Shown piece by piece: positions 52,701 to 64,000 of a stretch of 64,000 bases of DNA. The stretch covers positions 6,595,801 to 6,659,800 of the forward strand of contig OX030957.1 of the NCBI GenBank assembly GCA_943735955.1. The letters run 5' to 3'. The stretch comes from Piscicola geometra. Taxonomy: Eukaryota > Annelida > Clitellata > Hirudinida > Piscicolidae. The notes below the pieces were generated by a model. It was not told where the DNA came from and did no database searches. It saw only the letters and a list, made by a program, of their open reading frames with translations. A program made the translations under genes and the position numbers. Each line of letters begins with the position of its first letter. The first letter of the stretch is position 1.

Positions 52701-55700
52701 TGTGCCCTGAGTGTGCAAGCGTTGGCCGATAAGCGAGCTAATGCTATTTTGTGTGCCTATTTGCGAGTGTGAAAGTCTTCTATTATTGACGACGTGAGTT
52801 GCTCTGGTGACGAGGTTAAACGCTCGGTAATAAAGTAGGGTTAACACGCTCTAATAAAACAACTCTTCTTTATAACTGAAAGCTTTGCTGATAAAATTGC
52901 AATGTTTTTTTCTAGTACCTTAAAGATTCTTGTAACTCATAACAGATTGTCTTGAAAGTTATGTAATGAAAGTTTACTGAGAGTTTACGCTTTTTTGTTG
53001 ACTGATTCTGTTCGAAAAGAAATAGGATTATTTCAAATAACTTTCCATTGGAACCATTTCATAGCTAAAAATTACTCTCAATTTATGATGACAATAAATC
53101 ACAAAAGTATAACTTTTCATTACCAATATATCAAAAGCTGCCTCAGAAAAGTAAAAAGTGAAGATAAGAAATACAAATGAACGCATGGACGCCTCATCTC
53201 AGCAGATCTTTTGCAATTCATCACCCAATCAATGCATCGAGTTTTCATTGGAAATATAATCAATTGCGTAACACGTCTGCTCACGTGCCCAATCAACTTT
53301 TTGTCTTCAAGGCACGAGATGCCAGAAGCAATTTTGCTTTTCGGGACACAATTTAATGTCGACCGGATGCATACGCATTGGAGGTTTTTAATATTTAACG
53401 CGATGAAATGTACGCATTATAACCTCGATGTTTTATTATTCGTCTCCTATTTTTGTTTTGACCCGTTTATTCGTGTTGCTGCGAGTTTTTTCTTGATCGA
53501 CACAGGTCTGCATGAATAAATAAAAAATAACACAGTTATTCACAAATGAGGAAATTTAACTTAACTCACTTTTGAAAAAAACACTTATTTTTTTACATTT
53601 TTATATTTCATCTAATGCTTTCCTCTCATTAAACAAAAATAAATCAACCGAAAACATTATAATAAGAACTGATAAAATGAAGTAGTGAACTAAAATTCTT
53701 CCATAATTTATCTTTTTCATAAATTTTCTTTTAATATGATAATAATAAATCTTATCTTTTTATCTTAATTTGTAAAATAAAGATCGATGTTATTTTTGTG
53801 CTTAGGTACATTTTCAAAACAAATTATGCTTATCGATAATGTTATCTTCACTACCATCATCACATATTCCTGCTTAAATAACACAGCAATTATCCTTCCA
53901 CAAAAACATCACAACCAGCTTCACCATCATCATCACCACGATCAGCAGGGTGGAAATCAATGCTCTTTTTACTAATAATATTACCACTACCCATACCACT
54001 ACCATCATTATCATCATTAACGTTCTTCTATAATCAATTTACGAAAATAAAATGTCAATCACATCGGACACACTCCGATAGTTTGACTCACTGCACCGTT
54101 GGATCCAGTCTCTTGAACAGATGGAAGATTTCAGTTTCTTTTCCATGAAGAGGCATTTCCAATGCCATTATAAACAATTTTCTGAACCTTTCTGATACAG
54201 ATAATGGTCATTTATTCAGAGCTGAAATTTATATTGAAAAATGTAGGACGTATAAAGGTTTAAATAATTGTGAAAAAGATTTGTAAATTTTTTTAAAATT
54301 TTGATTAATGTTTTTTCAGTTTTTTAAAATATTTTTCAGAAGAATAGCATCATCGAAGATGGGATAAAATGCAAGAACTAAGTATCTAAGTGTAGGAAAG
54401 GAAAGGCTAAAAAATCATAAACAATGCGTGAATTCACTGGCATCTCACGTAGTCAGCAGAGTCGAAGGCTGATTGAAAATTTAAAATTGACTTTTCAAAG
54501 TCATTCTTATCTGCGAATATTTTTACGCTGAACTGCTTGATTTGAGGCGGCTTGAATAGAAATTCTAAGGCCTTTCAATCATCCATACAATCAATCCCTC
54601 TTTCAGCATCACCCTCACAATTTTCCTAGCCTTCAATCATTTGCACTTTTAAACCTTTTCATTTTGTTTCTTCCTTCATTAAACACATCTTTTTTGTCTC
54701 GTTCTATAGAATAGTTAGTTTTTGGTCTCGAAATGCTCAATCAGCCATTTTCGTAACATATTTTTTAAACTCTTTTTTCAAAATACTTAATTCTGAGATG
54801 TTTTTATTTCAAATTTAATCAAAAGAATTTAGTAGTAAGACTCGGCTGTTTTGAAAGGGTAATCTTTTAACGTTTATAAAGCTTAAAATTAGTTTCTTCA
54901 TCAACATTTCCAATCTACTCAACGCAAATTAATCTTTATTTAATATTAATAAAAACCTACTTTCACTTCATATAGAAAATGTAAAACTCCTTTAATTATA
55001 AAATTTTTGAAATTACGTATTTAAACATTTCAGTGACTTTCTGATTAAGGTCAAACAATTCCAGGCTAAGTCATTTCATATAGAGAAACTAACATTTTCT
55101 TTTGAGGGCTTAGATGATTTGATTTCAAGTTTATTGATATTACAACAATGACACATATATTATTTTCAAATAGTAATTTTGATATTTTACAAGATTTGGA
55201 AACTGTATTCATTTGTATTCACTTTATAAAAATTCAATCATTAATTGAAGAATCTTTGATTGAAAAAAAAATAATTGACACGATAATCAAACTCTCTTGG
55301 TTTTAATTTAATGAAAACCTTTTTTGAATACTTTTAATTTTTACTGAAAAAACACAAAAGAACAAAAGAATTTCAAACTTTCGAATCTGTCCATACGTTT
55401 ATTAAGCATGTTTAGAAAATAAATAAATGAAAAGTCTCCATAACAGCCTGCAAATGAAATGATTTACGCAAGCATTTCAAATTTGGCAGATGATTAAAAT
55501 ATTTACTTTAAAAACATTAGAGACCTATTCATGATGCACCTTAAAATACCTGAAACTTTGAACATTCAAAATACTTGTTTTTAATGTTCGAAAACAAAAC
55601 TATTAGTTCAAATATTTATTTTTTAATGCCTCAATTATCACCCTAAACATTCAAATTTTCAAATGAGACAATTTAAATCATTGTTTTGAGATTAGAGTTT

Positions 55701-55780
55701 AAAATAATTAATAAAAAAAAACAAGTTATTATGTTCTAAATTTCCAAAGATTTTAGTATTTTACTGTAATTTTAGCAGAT

Positions 55781-55806
55781 ATATATATATAAATATATAT
55801 ATATAT
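55781..55806. repeat. (TA)n microsatellite
   Basis: TATATATATA with one AAA interruption. Confidence 0.85.
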
Positions 55807-56997
55807 TGGTAAATTGAAAATAGTTCAAAAATGTACAATACAAAATATACTAGACCTAAAACTAGGGAACTAAGAGTTTTTTAAATGGCAACGAACGGAT
55901 TTGTGATGCAGTATGATGGATGGCAGAAAAAGAAAATTAAAATCCTGCTTTTTGGTGTTTAAATTTTTATTAATAATTTAGATTTCATTGAATATATCTA
56001 ATACGGCGTCACGAAATTTTGTATTTTAAAATTAAATTTTTGAATTTTTGTTTCTATTTGCACTTTCTTATTCATTTATGACCTTTTCCGCAAATTTCCA
56101 CTACGTTCTCATCCATCAAAGACTGAATTAGAAAGCGTCCTACTGCACTGGAAATCATTGTTAATCATTTTTAAATTTACATTTCTTTTTTTTAATTCAT
56201 AAAAATGATATCCAAAATATATAACTTTTCACTGAACATTTTTGCATGAGCTTAGTATTTCCAGCCACATAGTGTCTATAAAGTTTCACTTTTTCAAGCT
56301 TAAAACAGCTTGTCAAGTTGTAGAAAGAAAATAACCACTTATACCTAGAAACTCTTTGCACCGTTTCTTATTTCTCACACTTCTCTGAAAAACGATATCA
56401 ATGTAATACAATCACTGAAGCAATGCACAGCCTCCACGGGTTCGCATAACACTAAAGCCTCAGCATTGACGTTTTCTTCTTCATCTCATTTATCCCGGTG
56501 GAATTAAATCCCACCACCCCAACGCACCTACCTTCGTTACTTTCCTGCCATTCCGTCATATACACTCTGATTACTTCTCTTCGTCAGTTGGATTATTTTA
56601 TTTTTTCAAGCAAAACATATTTATTAATGTGTTCAAGTTTTATTATGCTCGTTTCTTCGTTGACGTTTCATCTACTTTTACATATATTAGATTTTTATTA
56701 AATTATGTTTGCTTGAGCTCAGAAAAACTTCCATGCAATAAGAGATCAAGGGTAGATTAAAGAGGAAATTATTAGAAATTCGTAGTGAGCGTTGTGTAAT
56801 TTATTGTAATGACTCTAATAATATGTGCTGAGTCGATATTTATATTATTTAAATAACAACAAAATAAATTATTTCATTTCGCTTCAAACAATAATTGTTT
56901 TTTGTTTATTTAAATTTTGAGATTTTCAAAATATTGATAACTTTTTGTGAAGATGCTCATATCTTTTTGGCTGGATTTACTACATGGCGTAAAGAGT

Positions 56998-57413
56998 TTA
57001 GGGTGGATCTGATGGATGGCATAGGAAACGAATAATGTAAAATACGAAAAAAGAGCCATAAACTACAAAGTATAACAGAAACCATCTGTGCTGAACAATT
57101 AAAGGTTTCACAGGGAGGATATAAAGTAGAATCAGGAAGGCCATAATAGAAAGAAATGCAATCATCCGTAAGATATAAAATAGGAGATCAACCAAAGAAT
57201 TTAGAAACAGCAGTTTCAAAAAAAGATGAAAGTTACCTTGATATGAGCAATATTAAATGTTATCAGATACTCAATAAAAATCTTAATTAAAATGTAAGCT
57301 AAAGTTAAAAAAATAGAGTTTTTAATGAAATTAAATGCTTTGTTAAATTCCAAATAGGCACCAAAAAAACAAATTTGGAGAATATTAAATATATTCATGA
57401 AGAAGAGCCCCAT
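56998..57413 (-). other. Pair of hydrophobic open frames joined at a T7 run
   Basis: The frame 57413-57216 (65 aa, starting MGLFFMNIF) ends in TGA inside CTTTTTTTGAAA. A second frame with matching hydrophobic character (57219-56998) starts there, reads KLLFLNSLVDLLFYILRMI and ends HPSDPP. Joined, they would give about 137 residues with four membrane-like segments. A+T-rich DNA yields such frames by chance, and there is no coding bias. Confidence 0.2.
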
Positions 57414-59099
57414 TTATTAGCCCCAAATAGAAAACAATGAAGATAAAATTGAATAGGTTTTAAAAGGTTAAAATATCCTATGAATCTCACGGATTGGAAT
57501 GTCAGCTTTCTTCAAAGATGAGTGCAGACTGAATAAAGGCATCTAAAGTCTCACACTCTACAGAGTTCTACATTCACTGTCAGCAAATGGTTCAACCTAA
57601 TGAGTAAATAAATTAATGATTAGAGTAAGTCGTGAGACACTCGAGCTAATACAGCGTTTTCAAATATAGAAGCTTGTTGTAATATCGTATGATTGTTTTG
57701 TGGATTCTAGCTTGAAATAGTGTATAGAAGTCATTTGGAGCCTGACAGGGAGAAATGAAAAGAACCAGGGTAGTTTTTATTAGTAGTGGTTGTTTTGTAG
57801 CTCAATCCACTATCTTTTCGTCTCTTATTACAAAAAAAAGTATAGTATAAAACAAGTTATTTAAAATGAGTATTTTGGAGTTCTATAAAAGTATAAAATA
57901 TTCCGTATAATATGAACATCGATTCTCTAGTTTTAATAGTTTTATTGCAAAATTATTCAATTTTTATGTTTACTGTTTTAATAATAACTTTTCATTTTTA
58001 ATTACAAACGGCGCACATGTTTTCCTTCATCAAGCTTTCATCTTCAGATAAGTCTAGATTATATCGTTCTTGCAGTGCACCTAAAAAGAAACAAAAGTTT
58101 CATAATTTTGCAATTTTAAAATTTTAAAGAAAAAGTTGACAATTTAAATTTTTTTCCCATATTTGCATATTTTAAAAATATATATTATCAGAACGAAAAA
58201 ATTAGTTCAATTATTGCTCTTTCAGATTCTTTTCTTTGATCAGAAATTTGTAAACGATTTAATTTTTATACTTAAAGACTTTTGTGTCAAAATTTAAAAC
58301 TTTAAAATTTTGTTTTTTAGGTTTTAAAATTTTTAATTTGATTTGATTTTCGATTAGTGTCAATGACTAAGCTCTATTGTTAGATACCAAAAAATCAAGA
58401 ATACATAATTTTATATCAAACGTGTTGTTTTAGGGAAAATGGCAAAGAACAAAATAAATTCAAGAACTCACTTCGGGAATCATGATCTTTCGTGTTCTTT
58501 CAGACTGAAGAATTAGGCGATCGCGTGAACTGTTGAAAAGAATGGACTCAGCCTATGACTGAGTCATCAAGCTTGAGTTATTGGGATTTTCTATCACATT
58601 CTCTTATGTCTCTGTATTTTCCCAAAAGTTAACGTCAAATTAGAAATTTTATTGCCATTTTCAAAAAATGCTATTTCCAGATTGAAAACTAATAAAAAAA
58701 ACATTTATTTAGTATATCTCCCAAAACTTCATATATTAAATAAATAAATATTAATTTTAATTATTAATAAATAGTTTTTGCAGTTAAAAAATTAGGTTTC
58801 ATGATTTTCTCTTGTATAAATTACCACTTTTATTTCCACAATTGATTGTGGTAAAGGAAAATATAAAGACTAGGTTTTTATTTTCCAAGAAAAGTGATAA
58901 TAATTGTAAAATAGGAAAAAACTGGAAAAAGAATAATGAAAGAAAACCGCTTAATTGGAAAATGTCTAATCTAACACGTTTCAAAACCAATTCACAAATC
59001 TAAAAAATGTACAATCAACAACCATCCAATCATCTTACTGACAAATCAATTAACTAACAAACTATACAACTAGCTAACAAACCCCAAAAAACAAAACGA

Positions 59100-59265
59100 G
59101 ATCACACCAAGCAGTCTCGACAATCCGCACTCGAGCGAACTACAGTAGCGCCCAAAATCTTTCTATAACACATGCGTGCGTAGCTTCGACACGTCGTAAA
59201 GGCTGTCGCAAATACTTGAGAAAACATGCCAAAAATACGGCCATTTTGTTTCCAACATATTCTCA
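59100..59265. promoter_or_regulatory. CpG-containing island, candidate regulatory element
   Basis: Several CG dinucleotides and mixed composition in an otherwise A/T-run-rich stretch. There is no open frame longer than a few tens of codons. Confidence 0.25.
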
Positions 59266-62200
59266 AACTCTTTATTGTTTTATATAAATCGCTGTTTTCT
59301 CAAACTTGAACAAGATCTAGTGACTTCATTAATATAAATACTTTAGAATAATTTTATCTTTCACAAAAATTTAGGAACATTAGTTCGAATTTGAATGTTT
59401 GAATTAAAAGTATTTATTTAAAACTGGTTTTTATATAAATGATTCTTTAATAAATTTTGTATTTTATCAGAGTGTTTCATATATAAAATAATATTAATAT
59501 AAAAAATGTATAAATATTTAAAAAAACTATTAAAAAAGTATAAATTCTTTATGATTGAAAAAATTCTTCTAAAAAAATGCTTATATAAGTATAAGAAATA
59601 TTTTTTTCCTATTTAAATGATAGCTATATAACTGCATCAAAGTTAATTCAATAGATGATATTGAAAAATTATTATTTTAAAAAAGTATTATTTTATTTTA
59701 CCAAACTATCTTTTCAATTGTTGCAAGCTAGTATAATCTTACTTTTTGTACCTTTTTCATTATTTTCAAGCCATTCTTTTTAGATTCTTTTCAGAAAAAC
59801 ATTAAATAATCCTCTCACCCTCCATTGAACAACCTATCTTTTTTAGATCGTAAAACCTGATGCTCCTTTATTCTCCGAATTCATTATTTCACTTGCCAAT
59901 ACACTATTTTTAATCTCATTAAATATTTTTATTTTTGTTTTTTTACGGTTCATAAATATATGTAATTTAAAACTCTATGAAACCCTCTATTATAGAGATG
60001 AGGCATTTTATTGAACTGAAGAAAATATAAAGTGTAATAAAAATAGCAATAAATGATACAAAAATTTGGTTATACGGGAAGGCTGCTTACCCGGAAAGAG
60101 GAAAATAATGGTCAAGGAAAAGCCTGAATTATTTAAAACATCATCGTGCTAAATTCCAACTGCTGCTCTCGAAGGAATGAAATTTTAATGAATTCTCTGT
60201 GAAATTAGCATTCATCCCCAAGCCCCTCAATCAGCCATTTGCAAGAATCCTTTCTTGATTTTTATCCGACTAGCGTTTAATTGCTTTTTTACACTTTCAA
60301 TTACTTTCAATTATATTAACGAATATTTTTTAATGACTTTTCAAAAGTTTTTTTTCAGATTTTTAAAACTTAATTGAATATGAAATATTAATTTTAATAA
60401 AGGTTTTAATTAATTGTAAAGCTTCAAAAAACCTTTGAAAACTAATAAATGAATGAGTTAATAAAATATTTAATTTTATTTTATGCTCCAATCAAACTTA
60501 AAAACATGTTTGAGATAAATTCTAGCACTTTTGACTGATTTTTTTCTACTCATCATATCGTGGCAGCTTTATCAGGTTCCTCCGTTATTCTGTAAGTCCA
60601 AATCCACTAACAATTTTTCAGTTTAATTTTATTACATTTTAATAATGTAATGTTTGCATAAAAACTTTTTTTTTAAAATTAATTATTTTATACTAGAAAA
60701 TGATTATTGCATTTTGATTTAAGAGTTTCGGTTTCCATTTTCATCTTTTTACACTCATTGGCGTTAGCCGACAATAAAAGATTTTTAATATTTATTTGTT
60801 AAAGAAATATTCATTCCAAAGTTCTTTTTGAAAAGTATCTATAAAAAATCCTATTAGGAACATTTATTATTTATATTTTAAAAACTTCAACTTTGGATTT
60901 TCAGTATCCTCTTGAACAGCTTTGGGAAGATATAAAAATGTAATACAACATCTATCAAGCGTCATTTAAAACTTTTCAAATTCATCAAATATAATGTAAA
61001 TCTAACTAATTATGAAAATTTTTCGTGCTTATTAAGTTAAGTTAAAATGTGAAGTCTAACATAAATAAAATTTGTTTTCATTTTGTTAGTTTTTAGTTGA
61101 TTAAAATTCTCTGAAACATCCTCCATTAATAAATATTGAATTAGACTTTCATTAAAGCAATGAGTGGGAACTCTCATGTTCTTTTATGGCGAAAATAAAA
61201 ATAATAAAAACTTTCGAAAAAATCACATTAAACTTTCATCTAAAATTCCTTTCATGAAAATTGCAAAAAAATCTGTTCTTAAATGTTTTTTATAAGTTTA
61301 AATTTTTTTCAAAATCTTTTATCAGTTGCCTCTCTAACATCTTTATAATTTAGCCGTCAAACCAAATTAACTTTTTCCATTTTTAATTTTTGAAACTTAG
61401 GCTATTTGTAATGCTACAAATTTTAAAAAGGTTTGAATTCAGAAAGAAAAAAACAGTTTCTTAAAAATTTTAAAACTAAAAATACCATGAATAGATTTTA
61501 AAAAATGTTATAGAATTGCTATAAAAACAGTGAAGAATCATAATTTAATTATAAATTTAATAAAGTTGATTTAATTATTGAAATCAGTTAAGTTGAAAAA
61601 CTGTGGTCATTGAAGTAACTTAATGCAGGCCTCGTGCTATGAAATGTCAATTGGTTCATTCGAATCCTCTTAAAAAACTCATTGATCCATCAAGCATCAT
61701 CAAAGTCTCTTTTTTTCAATGAATCTTTACTATGCTTCTTTCATCGATATAACTTTAAATTCAATTTAAATTAAACAAATTGTTTACATTTTATAATAAT
61801 AATTTTTGTACTTTTTAGTACTAGCTATTCTTGAAACTAGTCAATGCAACTATCGATGAATCATCTAATCAATCAGCATTCAAACAATATATCAATCAAT
61901 CAACCAGTCCATTCTTCAATCAAGAGAATTTCTATTTTCAAAAAAAAATTCTTTTCAAGTTCTTTCATTCTTTCATTTTATAAAAATAAATTTAACCTGA
62001 AGAATTTTAGTATTAAAGTAACTTAATGTTTTCAACTTGAAGAGCAAATATATCGAAAATACTTTAAATTTGAGTAAAATCAAATTTAAACTTTCAAAAC
62101 AATGTTCGTTTATAGTTTATCGAATCGATAAATATGAAGATTGATTCTCGATATTTAGACCTAAGTTAAATTAATTTAGTCCAATATACAAATTAGGTCA

Positions 62201-63164
62201 AAAGTGGTTAGTTGAAACCAGTTAAACAAAGTCCTTGTTGTTATTTTTGGTATAATCTTGTCTTTTGTTTAAAACTAACTAGTTTTTTAAAACCTAGAAC
62301 TATACTTTAAATTATTTAATATCGAATTTAAAAGCTTTCTGATAATGTATCGGTTTTCAAACAGCTTTTCACAAATTATGTAATTCTTTTTTTAGAAATA
62401 CTTAAATAAAATGTATTGATTCCTTCTTTCCGGTGCAACTTTTTCACTTTTTCACAATTTTGATTTAGTGTTTTTGATATTCTTGGGAAGAAAAACACTA
62501 ACTTTGAAAGGCATGACCAAATGATTGGAGTTTTGTCAAAACCTCAGTCAAAAAATCGACAAGTGAGTAGTTCAATCACAAAGAAACTTTAATGCTAGAC
62601 AAATTGCTATTGTTATTGAAAAACTATGTCAAAAGTGATGTAACAAAACTACACGTTTTTCAATGTCACGCGAGAAGTTAACTGGTACATAGGACCCTGC
62701 TTGAACAAGATTACACCTATTCTGCCACTTAAAAATTTAATAACAATAATTTTTTACATTGAAATAATAGAAAAACTGCTTAAATATTCTCTAAGAGTTG
62801 ATATTGAAGAACATCAAAAGATTTTAGGGTTACATAAAAGACTAAAAAAACTTTTGATCTTTAGAAAAATAAAAATTAATAAATTGACCATTACGTAGGA
62901 ATTATAAAATTTCTATAATAAAAATTTATTTCATTTTGCTATGGTGAGAATTTTTGCTATGAATCATATTTTTTGTAGCGTCAATGGAATATTTTAAATA
63001 TAATTTGTTTAAATACATGAATCAAGAATAATTCGACATATTTTCTTATTCATATTCAAGACAAATAATTATTGTAAGATTGTTTGATCATTTCAATTAT
63101 TAAAACTCGGCATTATTTAAACAACTGCATCAGTTTTTCTATTTAAAGTCTCTCTCTCCACACA

Positions 63165-63330
63165 AGTACCACCTAGGGTGACTTTCCAGAGGATAGCTGC
63201 TGTGGTGATGGATTTAGAGGCATTGATGGGCGCGTAGGAGCTGAGTTGATCGGCGGAAAAGCATTAAAATCCTATCTCAAGACCGTGCTGAGCCGCAAGA
63301 ACACATGCAGCCTCCATCGAGCCTTTATTG
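63165..63330. promoter_or_regulatory. Complexity-rich island, candidate conserved element
   Basis: A GC-richer block from CCTAGGGTGACTT to CAGCCTCCATCGAGCC. There is no confident exon structure on either strand. Confidence 0.25.
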
Positions 63331-64000
63331 GTCTTTTATTTCGACCCTTTACAAAGTTTGGAAAATTTCGGAATTTTGAAAAAGAATAAAATAGTATTTA
63401 AAATTTGAAGAGTACTTCAATTTGAAAAAATACTTTGAGTATGTCAATATCATTTTATTATTTGTTTTCACACGCAAAAACGCTGCATAGTCCAAATAAT
63501 TTTTAAATAATTTTTTTCTTAATTGACATCATTTTGAAATGATAAATGCACAAAAAAGTAATTTTATTTTATTTACCACTTATCAATGACATGCAATTTG
63601 TTTAAATCGTTAAATTTTTTTCCATAAATCATTAAAAATGTCTTGGTGGTCTTTCTTTCATCTTCTCTACCATTCATTTTCTCTTTGCTGAAACTTTTCA
63701 ACAGTTTTTTTTAAAGTTTAAAATTGCTTTAAAGCATTCACTGGTGACTAAGAGCTAAAAATCGTTTATTTATTTTTCAAAAATTAAATTGACGAGACTT
63801 TCTGTTTTAATGCGTTCAAAAACTTTTCAAAGTATAACACTTTTTTTAATTAAAAAAGTTTTTAACAAATCTTAATTAATAAATTTTACATTTTCCCCAC
63901 AATTAACAAAGTTTTTAATAATTTTTTTCAATTAATAAAGTTTCAAAAAGCACGTTTTTTATTTAATACATTTTTTAAAAAAATCAATTTGATGAAAAAG

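Larger units (their letters stand above)
50057..64000. other. Gene-poor A+T-rich region
   Basis: No convincing exon. It contains a 12-bp repeat near 52.65 kb, a denser patch at 53165-53510, a TA-rich microsatellite at 55781-55806, a hydrophobic frame pair at 57 kb, and complexity-rich islands at 59.1 and 63.2 kb. Confidence 0.5.

Noticed and set aside
53211..53519. 102-aa frame starting MQFITQSMHRVF
   Set aside because: No splice context, family similarity or coding bias; the denser DNA here is kept only as a possible non-coding island.

Overview
This is a stretch of an animal nuclear genome. The genes are split into GT-AG exons. The non-coding DNA is very A+T-rich and crowded with simple repeats. 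The recognisable proteins are metazoan: a galanin/allatostatin-A-type neuropeptide receptor, mevalonate kinase and two motile-cilium axoneme proteins. An invertebrate (protostome or basal deuterostome) is the best reading; the sequence does not fix the phylum. No prokaryotic operon, CRISPR array, phage or viral gene was seen.

Layout. 1-0.8 kb (+): three exons of an Asn/Gln-rich protein that enters from outside the window, followed by a large C/A minisatellite and a 200-N assembly gap. 4.1-5.2 kb (+): exons of an EF-hand protein resembling DRC8/EFCAB2 (nexin-dynein regulatory complex), whose frame is disturbed between its first two exons. 10.7-14.2 kb (-): a complete three-exon class A peptide GPCR (457 aa), with a possible 5'UTR exon at 17.2 kb. 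17.9-20.9 kb (-): a complete ten-exon mevalonate kinase (about 400 aa). 21.1-32.2 kb (+): a nineteen-exon DNAI2-type outer-arm dynein intermediate chain, head-to-head with the kinase across 286 bp, and apparently carrying a C-terminal extension of nearly 400 aa. 32.2-64 kb: a gene-poor desert with one convincing orphan exon (40.2 kb), one weak exon candidate (49.9 kb), a decayed tRNA-like sequence and several islands of higher complexity that look like conserved non-coding candidates.

How they relate. DRC8 and DNAI2 both act in the motile axoneme and lie 16 kb apart on the same strand. The kinase (isoprenoid pathway, peroxisome/cytosol) and DNAI2 may share a bidirectional promoter. The GPCR is functionally unrelated to them. 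Exons were assigned by hand from family similarity, phase and splice signals. Homology-anchored boundaries in the kinase, DNAI2 and GPCR are firm; UTRs and orphan exons are not.
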